A DNA stretch of 36,469 nucleotides from a virus. This document shows, piece by piece, positions 8,521-16,712 of this stretch (the first letter of the stretch is position 1; each line of letters begins with the position of its first letter). The notes beneath the pieces are model-generated. The model made no database searches and had not been told where the DNA came from. It saw only the letters and a program-made list of their open reading frames with translations. The stretch lies in the IMG/VR virus record IMGVR_UViG_3300025138_000132, positions 1 to 36,469 of that record; one strand, written 5' to 3'. Position numbers and translations under genes: made by a program.

Positions 8521-9702
8521 ATGAAAAAATCAACACAAATAATCTTACAGGAACTTGCTAAAAGGTTCCCAGATAAAAAAGAGTTCAGGAAAAGCGAAGT
8601 AGAAGATACTGCGCTAGATCTTGGTTATACTGGAAAAGACTATGGAGTCTTAGTTTCAGCAGAGCACAGGATCAGACGTGGAGTCTTTAACTTACAAGCT
8701 CTTGTAGAAGAGTACTCTCCAACTCCTGATTTCAGTCAGCAAGTTGCTCAAATACCAGCTCAAGGAATAGCTATGGCGCCACAATCAGTTGTAAATACTG
8801 AAAAAACTTACGCTCAAATCGATCCAACATTTGTACCATGGGGTGCATTTTCTGATATTAAAAGAGTTATTACTTCTGAAATGTTCTACCCTGTATATGT
8901 TTCTGGTCTATCTGGAAACGGTAAAACTTTTATGGTAGAACAAGCATGTGCTAAACTTGGTAGAGAATTCATTAGAGTTCAGATTAATCCTGAAACTGAT
9001 GAAGATGATTTACTAGGTGGATTCAGACTTGTTAATGGAGAAACTGTTTTCTCTAAAGGTCCGGTTCTTAAAGCTATGGAAAATGGAGCAATCCTTCTCT
9101 TAGATGAGATCGATAGAGCTACTAACAAGATCATGTGTTTACAAGGTATCTTGGAAGGTAAGCCAGTACTAGTCAAAAAGACTGGTGAAGTTGTTTCTCC
9201 TACAAAAGGTTTTAACGTAATTGCTACTGCAAATACTAAAGGTAAAGGTTCAGAAGACGGCAGATTTACTGCAGCTTCTATCATTGATGATGCTTTCCTT
9301 GAAAGGTTTACTATAGCTATCGATCAACCATTTGCTTCAGCTGGTGTTGAAAAGAAAATTCTTCTTAACCACTTTGCAAAGTTTACTGAAATGGACGATG
9401 ATGATGGAACAAGCATCGAGTTTACTGATAAACTTATTGCTTGGGCTGATATTATCAGAAAAACATTCTATGATGATGGAGTCGATGAAGTTATTTCAAC
9501 AAGAAGGCTTTGCCACATTGCTCAAACTTACTCTATATTTCAAGATAGAATGAAAGCAATTAATTTATGTATTTCTAGATTTGATGATGATACTAAAGAA
9601 GCGTTCTTAGATCTTTATACTAAAATCGACGCGGATGTTAACGCATTCAATCAACCTGAAGTTGAAGAAGTCGCAGATCAGGAGGACGATATTGACTACT
9701 AA
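8521..9702 (+). CDS. MoxR/CobS-type AAA+ ATPase
   Basis: A 393-residue protein. Residues 1-100 form a separate, probably DNA- or partner-binding helical domain. The AAA+ core starts with Walker A SGNGKT near 132-137, Walker B LLLDEIDRA near 194-202, then a sensor-like NVIATANTKGKGSEDGRF and a late R-finger region (STRRL). The C-terminus is very acidic (EVADQEDDIDY). It is the likely motor for the HExxH/VWA protein upstream, with which it shares a duplicated promoter region. CobS in cobaltochelatase is a relative, but a B12 role is not supported by context. The start is set by AAGGAG upstream of the ATG. Confidence 0.85.
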   Translation: MKKSTQIILQELAKRFPDKKEFRKSEVEDTALDLGYTGKDYGVLVSAEHRIRRGVFNLQALVEEYSPTPDFSQQVAQIPAQGIAMAPQSVVNTEKTYAQIDPTFVPWGAFSDIKRVITSEMFYPVYVSGLSGNGKTFMVEQACAKLGREFIRVQINPETDEDDLLGGFRLVNGETVFSKGPVLKAMENGAILLLDEIDRATNKIMCLQGILEGKPVLVKKTGEVVSPTKGFNVIATANTKGKGSEDGRFTAASIIDDAFLERFTIAIDQPFASAGVEKKILLNHFAKFTEMDDDDGTSIEFTDKLIAWADIIRKTFYDDGVDEVISTRRLCHIAQTYSIFQDRMKAINLCISRFDDDTKEAFLDLYTKIDADVNAFNQPEVEEVADQEDDIDY

Positions 9703-9991
9703 AACAAATTTTATTTTTAATGAAGATCAGCTCTGTAAAGAGCTGGCTTCGTATATCGAGCAGACTTATAGTCAACACTACTCGAAAAACAAGTTTCAAG
9801 CAACTGAATTCATCATTGACGGAGGTCATGGTGAAGGATTTTGCATTGGGAATATCCTTAAATACGCTCAAAGATATGGGAAGAAGGAAGGATATAATCG
9901 TGCCGACTTAATGAAGGTACTACATTATGCAATAATTGCGTTATATGTTCATGACGAACATACTACTAAACCACAAAATGAGGAGGCTTAA
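9692..9991 (+). CDS. DUF3310-family phage protein
   Basis: I choose the TTG at 9692, preceded by GGAGG at 9681-9685 with a 6-base gap, inside the end of the AAA+ gene (11-bp overlap). This gives 99 residues. The region EGFCIGNILKYAQRYGKK followed by YNRADLMKVLHYA matches the GN-hKY-hRY ... DL-KA-(Y/H) pattern of DUF3310 proteins, which are widespread in phages and sometimes annotated as nucleotide kinase-like. The function is not established. The end is followed directly by the clamp gene. Confidence 0.7.
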   Translation: MTTKTNFIFNEDQLCKELASYIEQTYSQHYSKNKFQATEFIIDGGHGEGFCIGNILKYAQRYGKKEGYNRADLMKVLHYAIIALYVHDEHTTKPQNEEA

Positions 9992-10675
9992 GTGAATATT
10001 AGCAACGAAACCTTGGAGGTATTGAAGAATTTTTCTTCGATTAATCCTAATATAGTATTTGAACCTGGACAAAAACTTAAAACTATCTCTGAAGCCAAGA
10101 ACATTATGGCTATCGCAGAGACAGTCGAAGATTTTCCAGAGTTTGGAATCTATGATTTAAACGAATTTTTATCTGTACTCAATCTAATTGATAATCCAAG
10201 TCTAGCATTCGATACCAATATGGTTAATATCGAAAATGCTACTACTGGACCAGGTAAAACATCAGTAAAGTATTTCTTTTCAGATAAAGAGATTCTTACA
10301 ACGCCGCAAAAAGATATAACAATGCCAGATGCTGAATTTGGTATCGAACTTGCAGCAGATAAATTATCACAAATTAGAAAAGCAGCTGCAGTCTTAGGAC
10401 ATTCAGAGCTTGCTATTAGTGGTAAAGACGGTATAATTAAATTATCAGTACTTGATACAAAAGACTCAAGCGCAAACGTGTTTGATATGGATTTAGATGC
10501 AGACAATGCATGCAAGAATGAATTCAACTTTATAATTAACATACCTAATTTAAAACTTCTTGAAGGTGACTACTTTGTTACGATATCTTCGAAACTGATC
10601 TCACAATGGTCTAATTCGAATTATCCAATAACTTATTTTATCGCTTTAGAGAAATCGTCAGATTTTCGTGTATAA
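9992..10675 (+). CDS. 45: gp45 sliding clamp
   Basis: The 227-residue protein matches T4 gp45 (228 aa) through the N-terminal LKNFSSINPNI, the IYDLNEFLSVL segment and the C-terminal NEFNFIINIPNLKL and YFIALE. It is the trimeric processivity clamp of DNA polymerase gp43 and the enhancer of gp55-dependent late transcription. The start is GTG at 9992, with AGGAGG at 9981-9986. The last codon and stop overlap a TATAAATA late promoter (10671-10678). No C-terminal anomaly is seen. Confidence 0.93.
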   Translation: MNISNETLEVLKNFSSINPNIVFEPGQKLKTISEAKNIMAIAETVEDFPEFGIYDLNEFLSVLNLIDNPSLAFDTNMVNIENATTGPGKTSVKYFFSDKEILTTPQKDITMPDAEFGIELAADKLSQIRKAAAVLGHSELAISGKDGIIKLSVLDTKDSSANVFDMDLDADNACKNEFNFIINIPNLKLLEGDYFVTISSKLISQWSNSNYPITYFIALEKSSDFRV

Positions 10676-10678
10676 ATA
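10671..10678 (+). promoter_or_regulatory. T4-type late promoter TATAAATA (L1)
   Basis: A perfect late-promoter octamer that overlaps the gene 45 stop. Transcription would start near 10685 and run into a leader hairpin and then the acidic protein gene. Confidence 0.75.
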
Positions 10679-10695
10679 TAATAACATGAAAAGAA

Positions 10696-10720
10696 AAGAG
10701 TCGCCAATTATGGGGCTCTT
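10696..10720 (+). other. 5' leader hairpin after late promoter L1
   Basis: AAGAGTC (10696-10702), one unpaired G, CC pairs with GG GGCTCTT (10712-10720) around loop AATTAT: about 9 bp with a single bulged G. It sits about 10 nt into the predicted late transcript. Similar leaders follow L2 and L3. Confidence 0.5.
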
Positions 10721-10748
10721 AAATTTGTCTAACCTATAGGAGAATATT

Positions 10749-11012
10749 ATGACAGATGCAAATCAAGCAGCAGAAACTGCAGCACCAGCACCAGGAATCA
10801 CTCTTGGAGATATGGCAACGATGGTTCAAATCGTTGATCTATGCTCAAAAAGAGGAGCTTTCGAAGGTCCAGAACTAGAAGTTGTCGGCGGATTAAGATC
10901 CAGAGTCGTAGCTTTTGTTGAGGCTAATCAGCCAAAAGACACTGAGGCCCCTGAAGGCGATGTACCGGTAGTGGATGCAGAACCTGTTGAAGACTCTACT
11001 GAAGAGTCCTAA
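10749..11012 (+). CDS. Small acidic late protein, unknown function
   Basis: An 87-residue protein. An Ala/Pro-rich N-terminus leads to a predicted helical core (LGDMATMVQIVDLCSKRGAF, then VVGGLRSRVVAFVEA) and a strongly acidic tail rich in Glu, Asp and Pro. I do not recognise a function. It has its own late promoter and hairpin leader, plus a terminator directly after it, so it is a monocistronic late gene set inside the replication cluster, which suggests high expression during particle assembly. AGGAG lies 8 nt before the ATG. Confidence 0.75.
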   Translation: MTDANQAAETAAPAPGITLGDMATMVQIVDLCSKRGAFEGPELEVVGGLRSRVVAFVEANQPKDTEAPEGDVPVVDAEPVEDSTEES

Positions 11013-11017
11013 TTCGT

Positions 11018-11036
11018 GTGGGGTGCAATGCCCCAC
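11018..11036 (+). terminator. Hairpin terminator after the acidic late gene
   Basis: GTGGGG (11018-11023) pairs with CCCCAC (11031-11036) around TGCAATG, followed by an AT-rich run ATTATATTATT. GC-rich stem in AT-rich surroundings, between a late gene and the next early promoter. Confidence 0.7.
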
Positions 11037-11054
11037 CAATTATATTATTAATCG

Positions 11055-11083
11055 TTTACATTATGCCAAAAGTATGGTATAAT
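11055..11083 (+). promoter_or_regulatory. Sigma70-type promoter P4 for the clamp-loader operon
   Basis: TTTACA at 11055-11060, 17-bp spacer, TATAAT at 11078-11083, GG before and ATATA after. Expected start near 11090; AAAGGA lies before the ATG at 11107. Confidence 0.85.
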
Positions 11084-11106
11084 ATATAAACAACAAAGGA
11101 ATTATT

Positions 11107-11370
11107 ATGGAAAAACGTGAATCAACTGAACTGTTAACAGCTTTAAAAAAAGGCTCAGTAACAGTTTCATTTCGAAAAATAGACACAGGGGAACTAAGAG
11201 TTATGCCCTGTACTCTCAATCCAAAAGTATTAGAAGCAAATGGTGTAACAATGGAAATTGATTATTCTGCTCGCGATATGGAAGCTTATCCAGTATGGTC
11301 TTTAGATAAAGACGCCTGGAGATCATTTAGGCTTGATACTGTAGAAGGTTGGGAGGTATTAGGTGAATGA
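11107..11370 (+). CDS. WYL_2 / Sm-like SH3-fold protein (DUF2693 type)
   Basis: An 87-residue protein with the pattern of DUF2693 (WYL_2): LKKGSVTVSFRKIDTGE, then VMPCTLNP, then DAWRSFRLDTVEGWEV at the end. The fold is predicted as a small beta-barrel related to Sm/SH3; these proteins are common in T4-like cyanophages and their role is unknown, perhaps nucleic-acid binding. It is the first gene of the operon that encodes the clamp loader and RegA. Its stop overlaps the gene 44 start by 8 bp. Confidence 0.7.
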   Translation: MEKRESTELLTALKKGSVTVSFRKIDTGELRVMPCTLNPKVLEANGVTMEIDYSARDMEAYPVWSLDKDAWRSFRLDTVEGWEVLGE

Positions 11371-12298
11371 ATTTCTCTGGGTAGAAAAATACAGACCGTC
11401 TAAGATTGACGAAACTGTATTGCCTGACAATATTAAAAACACGTTCAAAGACATCGTAGCTGGAGGAGAGTTACATAATATGTTATTGACTGGTACTCCT
11501 GGTACTGGTAAAACAACAGTAGCTAGAGCTTTATGTAACGAATTAGACTTAGATTATCTATTAATTAATGGATCTGAAGAGTCTGGTATCGATACGTTAA
11601 GAACTAAAATTAAACATTTCGCATCAAGCGTATCTCTTTCGGGTGGATATAAGGTTGTAATTCTCGATGAAGCTGATTACTTAAATCCACAATCTACCCA
11701 ACCTGCTTTAAGAGCGTTCATTGAAGAATTCAGTTCTAATTGTAGATTTATTCTTACATGTAATTTTAAAAATCGAATCATAGAGCCTCTACATTCTAGA
11801 TGTTCTACTATCGAATTTAATATTGCTCAAAAAGATATGCCACCATTGCTAGCTCAGTTCTTAGATCGTTGCGAAATGATTCTTAAAGTGAACAATGTTA
11901 ACTATGAGAAACAAGTACTAGCTGAACTCTTAATGAAACATATGCCAGACTGGCGTAGAGTTTTAAATGAATTACAAAGATACTCAGTATCAGGCACAAT
12001 AGATTCTGGCATACTTGTCAATCTTAATGACGTCTCAATTGATAAACTAATTAATCATCTTAAACTTAAAAACTTCAGAGGTATGAGACAATGGGTTGCA
12101 GATAATATGGACAGCGAACCAGCTGCTTTATTCAGAAAAATATATGATAATATGAATGACTATATTGACCCCCAGTCGATTCCTCAAACAGTTCTTATCT
12201 TAGCTGATTATCAATACAAGAACAGCTTTGTAGCAGATCATGAACTAAACTTAGTAGCATGCTTAACTGAAATTATGGCAGGAGTCAAATTCAAATGA
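11363..12298 (+). CDS. 44: gp44 clamp-loader large subunit
   Basis: A 311-residue AAA+ clamp-loader ATPase (T4 gp44 is 319 aa). It opens with FLWVEKYRPSKIDE, has Walker A GTPGTGKTT near residues 44-52, a DEAD Walker B at 102-105 and the arginine-finger SRC motif (LHSRCSTI) near 144. Four gp44 subunits plus one gp62 load gp45 onto primer-template junctions. The start is GTG at 11363, in the overlap with the preceding gene, with GGGAGG at 11351-11356; the ATG at 11367 is in another frame. Confidence 0.95.
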   Translation: MNEFLWVEKYRPSKIDETVLPDNIKNTFKDIVAGGELHNMLLTGTPGTGKTTVARALCNELDLDYLLINGSEESGIDTLRTKIKHFASSVSLSGGYKVVILDEADYLNPQSTQPALRAFIEEFSSNCRFILTCNFKNRIIEPLHSRCSTIEFNIAQKDMPPLLAQFLDRCEMILKVNNVNYEKQVLAELLMKHMPDWRRVLNELQRYSVSGTIDSGILVNLNDVSIDKLINHLKLKNFRGMRQWVADNMDSEPAALFRKIYDNMNDYIDPQSIPQTVLILADYQYKNSFVADHELNLVACLTEIMAGVKFK

Positions 12299-12498
12299 AT
12301 GACTTAGTCATACAAGAATTACAAATATACAAAAATAATATCAGAGAATTGCAAGCTCAATTAGCTGCAGCTCATAAAAGAATTAGTGAACTTACTGACG
12401 AAATCACAGATCAGAAAATGAAACAAAAAAGCATGACTGAACTGAATTACGATGGTAATGAAACTCGTGGGAGGTATGGAGAAGATGAATCCATTTGA
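12295..12498 (+). CDS. Small coiled-coil hypothetical protein
   Basis: A 67-residue protein that begins in the gene 44 stop (ATGA overlap). Residues 5-45 form an amphipathic, heptad-like helix (ELQAQLAAAHKRISELTDEI), followed by a polar tail. No function is recognised. Its position between the two clamp-loader subunits, and its overlap with the gene 62 start, suggest translational coupling through the operon. Confidence 0.6.
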   Translation: MNDLVIQELQIYKNNIRELQAQLAAAHKRISELTDEITDQKMKQKSMTELNYDGNETRGRYGEDESI

Positions 12499-12865
12499 AT
12501 ACGTAAAAGCAATTAATACCTCAAAGAAAGACATTATGGTTGATGATCTAGCTGAAAAAGAATATCCAGCTTTTCTCGTTAATCGATCTCTATCTTATTT
12601 TCAAGATACAATACTCTATGCGAATGAAATGAATATACAACATCACATAGATAGTCGCCTTCAGTTTGATTTTTTTATAAATATAATTAAGAAGAAAAAT
12701 CGATTTTCAAAATGGCTTAAGCCAACTGAGATCGATAATATTGAAATAATTAAAGAATATTATGGATATAGCAATGAGAAAGCTAAATCTGTATTAGCAT
12801 TGTTCGGACAGAATGAGATCGATGCATTAAGACAAAGGATTTACAAAGGTGGAAGATCAAAATAA
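12485..12865 (+). CDS. 62: gp62 clamp-loader small subunit
   Basis: A 126-residue protein beginning MNPFEYVKAINTSKKD, with LVNRSLSYFQDTILYANEMN and FSKWLKP, a pattern I recognise from gp62 of marine T4-like phages. They are much shorter than T4 gp62 (187 aa). gp62 completes the gp44/62 clamp loader. I chose the ATG at 12485, which has GGGAGG at 12469-12474; upstream in-frame ATGs at 12452 and 12476 have worse spacing. It overlaps the preceding gene by 14 bp and the regA start by 17 bp. Confidence 0.85.
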   Translation: MNPFEYVKAINTSKKDIMVDDLAEKEYPAFLVNRSLSYFQDTILYANEMNIQHHIDSRLQFDFFINIIKKKNRFSKWLKPTEIDNIEIIKEYYGYSNEKAKSVLALFGQNEIDALRQRIYKGGRSK

Positions 12866-13280
12866 TAACCAAATAACAGACTGGTCTCCGGCATCTATGC
12901 TCGAGATTACGTTAAACGAACCAGACGATTTTTTAAAGGTAAGAGAAACTCTTACTAGAATAGGAGTAGCTTCGAGAAAAGACAACAAGCTATTTCAATC
13001 GTGTCATATTCTGCATAAACAAGGCAGATACTTTATAGTCCATTTTAAAGAACTATTTCTATTAGACGGAAAGCCTTCTAATTTAATAGTTAATGATGTA
13101 CAAAGAAGAAATACAATTGCAACTCTACTCGCAGATTGGGGATTACTATCCATGATTAAGCCAGAAGAAGCAAAGGATATAGCACCTCTACGTCAGATTA
13201 AGGTAATACCTTATAAAGACAAACAACTATGGGAACTATGTCCAAAATATAATATTGGTAATAATCAATCTGAAGATTGA
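12849..13280 (+). CDS. regA: RegA translational repressor
   Basis: Residues from MLEITLNEPDDFLKVRETL onward match T4 RegA (122 aa) closely, including RIGVAS, QSCHILHKQGRYFIVHFKE, the LLADWGL segment and the ending CPKYNIGN. RegA binds around start codons of many early mRNAs and represses translation. Two starts are possible: GTG at 12849 (143 aa, overlaps gene 62) and ATG at 12897 (127 aa), which coincides with the T4 N-terminus. The longer form is listed because an AAAGG lies near the GTG; the shorter one may be the real protein. Order 45-44-62-regA-43 is as in T4. Confidence 0.93.
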   Translation: MEDQNNNQITDWSPASMLEITLNEPDDFLKVRETLTRIGVASRKDNKLFQSCHILHKQGRYFIVHFKELFLLDGKPSNLIVNDVQRRNTIATLLADWGLLSMIKPEEAKDIAPLRQIKVIPYKDKQLWELCPKYNIGNNQSED

Positions 13281-13285
13281 ACTAT

Positions 13286-13293
13286 TATAAATA
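13286..13293 (+). promoter_or_regulatory. T4-type late promoter TATAAATA (L2)
   Basis: A perfect octamer 5 bp after the regA stop; predicted start near 13300, exactly where the following hairpin begins. Drives the Hsp20 gene. Confidence 0.75.
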
Positions 13294-13300
13294 TAATAGA

Positions 13301-13324
13301 GAAACGTCGGAATGGCCGAGTTTC
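13301..13324 (+). other. 5' leader hairpin of the Hsp20 transcript
   Basis: GAAAC (13301-13305), bulged G, TCGG pairs with CCGA and GTTTC (13316-13324) around AATGG: 9 bp with one bulge. It would form the very 5' end of the late mRNA and may protect it from 5'-end-dependent decay. Confidence 0.6.
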
Positions 13325-13358
13325 CAATAACCTTGCTATTTAATAGGAGGAACATAAA

Positions 13359-13814
13359 ATGGTAAGAAATACAATGAACGTGCCGCGTTCTTTATTTATC
13401 GGATTTGAACCGATACTAAACGAGCTTGAAAGAATCCACTCAGCTGGACGATCTCAAGATAACTATCCACCTCATAACGTTGTTAAGGTCGATGATGAAA
13501 ATTTCATTATTGAACTTGCTGTTGCGGGATTCTCGGAAGAGGACATTTCCGTTGAGGTTAAAGATGGGATACTTTTAGTAAAGGCAGAAAGCTCGATTAA
13601 AGATGATCGCGAATATGCACATAAAGGTATATCATCCCGCAAATTCGAGAAGTCCTTCCGACTCTCAGAGTTTGTCGTAATAGATGGTGCTGACCTTAAG
13701 AATGGAATACTAGTGGTGAATGCCAGAGTTGAAGTTCCAGAAGAGAGGCGTCCGAGGAAGATCAATATAGGGTCTACTGGGACATCAACAAAGAAAGAGT
13801 TTATTTCAGAATAA
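13359..13814 (+). CDS. Small heat-shock protein Hsp20
   Basis: A 151-residue alpha-crystallin-type chaperone. The sequence has the NYPPHNV entry, the alpha-crystallin core with VAGFSEEDISVEVKDGIL, a GISSRKFEKSFRL strand pair, LKNGILVV, and a C-terminal INI (I-x-I) motif for oligomer assembly. Hsp20 is typical of marine T4-like phages and is thought to guard protein folding or assembly. AGGAGG lies upstream of the ATG. It is inserted between regA and gene 43 with its own late promoter, unlike the flanking early genes. Confidence 0.92.
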   Translation: MVRNTMNVPRSLFIGFEPILNELERIHSAGRSQDNYPPHNVVKVDDENFIIELAVAGFSEEDISVEVKDGILLVKAESSIKDDREYAHKGISSRKFEKSFRLSEFVVIDGADLKNGILVVNARVEVPEERRPRKINIGSTGTSTKKEFISE

Positions 13815-13870
13815 TCTCTCAATTAGCGAAAACTCAGTAGATATGTTTAGCAACAATTTACTGGAGATAA

Positions 13871-14008
13871 ATGATGACAAAGATTAAAGCTTATATGGCT
13901 GACCATCATGATATCGCTAAGACCTTATTAGACATGATGGAGGTATTTGTAATAGCAGCAGTTTGTTTAGGTACAACACCTGCAATTATATACTTCACAA
14001 TGCACTAA
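13871..14008 (+). CDS. Small single-pass membrane protein (45 aa)
   Basis: A short open frame with two ATGs (13871, 13874) and GGAG just before. The first 23 residues are polar and His/Asp-rich; residues 24-43 are hydrophobic and uncharged (VFVIAAVCLGTTPAIIYFTM), a likely transmembrane helix. Function unknown. It follows Hsp20, most likely on the same late transcript, and ends just before a strong hairpin terminator. This and the flanking signals fill the gap between Hsp20 and gene 43. Confidence 0.6.
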   Translation: MMTKIKAYMADHHDIAKTLLDMMEVFVIAAVCLGTTPAIIYFTMH

Positions 14009-14032
14009 TAAGATCCAACGATAATATCATTA

Positions 14033-14068
14033 GAGTGGGAGTTAGTAGAAATACGAAGCTCCCCACTC
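14033..14068 (+). terminator. Hairpin terminator before gene 43, with an alternative stem
   Basis: GAGTGGGAG (14033-14041) pairs with CTCCCCACTC (14059-14068), one bulged C. The loop carries TTAGTAG (14042-14048), which is exactly complementary to CTACTAA at 14071-14077, so a second, competing pairing is possible. It ends the late Hsp20 unit. Confidence 0.7.
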
Positions 14069-14094
14069 ACCTACTAAAATAATGAAAATAATCG

Positions 14095-14123
14095 TTTACA
14101 TTTGACTTGAAATGTGGTATAAT
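14095..14123 (+). promoter_or_regulatory. Sigma70-type promoter P5 for gene 43 (leaderless)
   Basis: TTTACA at 14095-14100, 17-bp spacer, TATAAT at 14118-14123 with GG before. The expected start, 7 nt after the -10, is 14130; the polymerase ATG is at 14131. No ribosome-binding site can fit on this mRNA. Confidence 0.85.
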
Positions 14124-14130
14124 ATATATA

Positions 14131-16671
14131 ATGACAAATTTTTACACTAACGTTACTCGCTATGGAAATACTCTGCTTTACCGTGGAATAGAAAACGGTA
14201 AACGAGCTACCAAACGCGTTAAATACAAACCAAGACTTTACGTTACTACGAATCGGCCGACTGAATGGCATGCTCTTAATGGACAGCCAGTAGGAGAAGT
14301 TGAATTTGATTCTATGCGTGATGCTAAAGAATGGATTGATGAAAAGAAACATATTGTCGGTCTTGATCTTCATGGCCAAGTTCGATATGTCTCAGCATTT
14401 ATCAATGACAAGTTTCCAGGCAAAATCGAATTCGATCGTAATAAGATTAATGTAACTACAATTGATATTGAAGTACAATCTGACGACGGCTTTCCTCAAC
14501 CTGAAGATGCAGCATATCCAATTACAGCTATCTGTCTCAAAAACAACATTGACAATACTTACTATGTCTGGGGTTGTGGAGACTATGATGTTAAAAAGAC
14601 TCTTATGAAAACTAACAGAGTCATATACAAGCAGTTCGAAAACGAATCGCTACTCTTGCATGATTTTCTTGAACATTGGTCTAAAGAATCAAATACTCCT
14701 GACGTCTTAACTGGCTGGAACGTTCGTTTCTTTGATTTACCTTATATCGTAAATCGTATCAAAAGACTTATTGGCGAAGAACAAATCTATAAGCTATCGC
14801 CGTGGGGCAAGTCTCTAAAAGGTCATGCTTTCCAAGATGACAGACCTAGTTCTAAGTTTGGACGCGAACAAGCTGGATATAGAATACAAGGGATATCTGT
14901 TATCGATTATCTAGAGCTCTTTCAAAAGTTTGGATACTCTTACGGCCCACAAGAAACATATAAACTTGATCACATAGCTAATGTTGTTCTTGGCGAAAAG
15001 AAACTATCTTACGATGAGTATCATGATCTCTTTTCTCTATATAAACATAACTATCAAAAGTTTATTGATTATAATATTAAAGACGTAGAACTCGTTGATC
15101 GACTCGAAGATAAGCTTGGTCTTATTACGCTTGCTGTAACTATGGCTTATCAAGCTGGAGTTAATTATACTGATACCTTTGGTACTACAGCTATCTGGGA
15201 TAGTATCATATATCGACAACTAAATGACAAAAAAGTAGCTATTCCTTTTGCTGAAGATAAGCACAAAACAATGTATCCAGGCGGCTATGTAAAAGATCCT
15301 CATGTAGGAATGCATGAATGGGTTACTAGTTTCGATTTGAATTCTCTATATCCTTCAATTATTATGCAGTACAATATGTCTCCAGAGACTATTGCTAACG
15401 GCATGACTGAACAAGTTAATGTTGATGGATTACTATTAGATAATAAACCCGTACGTACAAAAGACATGGCTCTTGCTGCGAACGGTCAGTATTTCAGAAC
15501 TGATAAGAAAGGTATACTACCTGAAATCATCGATGAAATGTACACAGAACGTGTTGAGATTAAGAATGCTATGATTCAAGCTCAACAACAACTACAACTC
15601 ATAGATAAAAATGATAAACAAGAATTATACAAAATTGAAAGGGATATTGCCATCAATGAAAATCGACAAATGGCAATTAAAATTCTCCTTAATTCTCTTT
15701 ATGGTGCTCTCGGCAATCGTTATTTTCGATTCTTCGATCAGAGAATTGCAGAAGCCATTACCCTCACCGGACAGCTTACAATTCGATGGGCCGAATACTC
15801 CATCAATACTTACCTCAACAAAGTGTTACAACCAGCCAAACCCAAGGATTACGTACTTGCAATCGACACGGACTCTTTGTATGTTGGCTTAGGCGACTTA
15901 GTCGATAAAATCAATCCTTCTGATCCTACCAGCTTCTTAGATAAGGCTGCATCAGAAATGCTCGAACCAGTTTTAGCACAGTCTTATGATAGACTATATG
16001 CTAAACTCGGAGGCATCGATAATCGAATGGTCATGAAACGTGAAGCAATTGCAGATCGTGGTATATGGACAGCTAAGAAAAGATATATTCTCAATGTACA
16101 TGACAATGAAGGTGTACGATATGCTGAGCCTAAGCTTAAAATCATGGGCATTGAAGCTATCAAGTCATCTACTCCTGCTCCATGCAGAGATGCTCTAAAA
16201 AAGATCTTCAATGTAATCATAACAGCTAACGAATCAGATACTCAACTAGCTATTGATCAATTTAAAGGCTATTTCAGGACTCTTAATCCTGATGAGATTG
16301 CTTTTCCACGTGGAGTAACTAAAGTAAAACAATTCAAAGGTACTGATACTCTCTACAAAAAGGGTACACCAATTCATGTTCGTGGTAGTTTACTCTATAA
16401 CCACATGTTATCTGACTTGTCATTACAAAAGAAATACGAAAAGATTAAAAACGGAGAAAAGATTAAGTTTATCTATCTTCGTACTCCAAATCCAATTCAT
16501 GAAAATGTCATATCGTTTCCAACGTATCTGCCTGATGAATTTAATTTGCATAAATATATAGACTACGATACACAATTTCAAAAGACTTTCCTCGATCCAA
16601 TTGAGCCGATCCTGGAAGCAATAGGCTGGTCTTCCGAAGAACGTTCTACATTAGATGAATTCTTTGCATAA
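14131..16671 (+). CDS. 43: gp43 family B DNA polymerase
   Basis: From the ATG at 14131 the protein has 846 residues (T4 gp43: 898). The exonuclease DIE motif is at residues 112-114, as in T4. Exo II contains [12 protein letters not shown]. Polymerase motif A is [10 protein letters not shown], motif B is [12 protein letters not shown] and motif C is AIDTDSLYV. The ending [12 protein letters not shown] is T4-like. All catalytic aspartates are present, so both polymerase and proofreading should be active. An in-frame TTG at 14107 would extend it, but the promoter -10 box lies within that extension and T4 alignment supports MTNFYTNV as the N-terminus. The mRNA from P5 should be leaderless. Confidence 0.97.
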   Translation: MTNFYTNVTRYGNTLLYRGIENGKRATKRVKYKPRLYVTTNRPTEWHALNGQPVGEVEFDSMRDAKEWIDEKKHIVGLDLHGQVRYVSAFINDKFPGKIEFDRNKINVTTIDIEVQSDDGFPQPEDAAYPITAICLKNNIDNTYYVWGCGDYDVKKTLMKTNRVIYKQFENESLLLHDFLEHWSKESNTPDVLTGWNVRFFDLPYIVNRIKRLIGEEQIYKLSPWGKSLKGHAFQDDRPSSKFGREQAGYRIQGISVIDYLELFQKFGYSYGPQETYKLDHIANVVLGEKKLSYDEYHDLFSLYKHNYQKFIDYNIKDVELVDRLEDKLGLITLAVTMAYQAGVNYTDTFGTTAIWDSIIYRQLNDKKVAIPFAEDKHKTMYPGGYVKDPHVGMHEWVTSFDLNSLYPSIIMQYNMSPETIANGMTEQVNVDGLLLDNKPVRTKDMALAANGQYFRTDKKGILPEIIDEMYTERVEIKNAMIQAQQQLQLIDKNDKQELYKIERDIAINENRQMAIKILLNSLYGALGNRYFRFFDQRIAEAITLTGQLTIRWAEYSINTYLNKVLQPAKPKDYVLAIDTDSLYVGLGDLVDKINPSDPTSFLDKAASEMLEPVLAQSYDRLYAKLGGIDNRMVMKREAIADRGIWTAKKRYILNVHDNEGVRYAEPKLKIMGIEAIKSSTPAPCRDALKKIFNVIITANESDTQLAIDQFKGYFRTLNPDEIAFPRGVTKVKQFKGTDTLYKKGTPIHVRGSLLYNHMLSDLSLQKKYEKIKNGEKIKFIYLRTPNPIHENVISFPTYLPDEFNLHKYIDYDTQFQKTFLDPIEPILEAIGWSSEERSTLDEFFA

Positions 16672-16677
16672 TAATCC

Positions 16678-16706
16678 TTTACAAATGGCTCAAAGTATGG
16701 TATAAT
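16678..16706 (+). promoter_or_regulatory. Sigma70-type promoter P6 for the Sm-like operon (leaderless)
   Basis: TTTACA at 16678-16683, 17-bp spacer, TATAAT at 16701-16706 with GG before. Expected start 16713 is the A of the start codon. Confidence 0.85.
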
Positions 16707-16712
16707 ATAACT

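Noticed and set aside
6096-9702. Cobalamin biosynthesis as the role of the CobT/CobS-like pair
   Set aside because: No cobaltochelatase large subunit or other B12 gene is seen in the window; the domain types are shared by many unrelated AAA+/VWA systems.
14107-14130. N-terminal extension of DNA polymerase from an in-frame TTG
   Set aside because: The -10 box and predicted transcription start lie within this segment, and T4 homology begins at the ATG at 14131.
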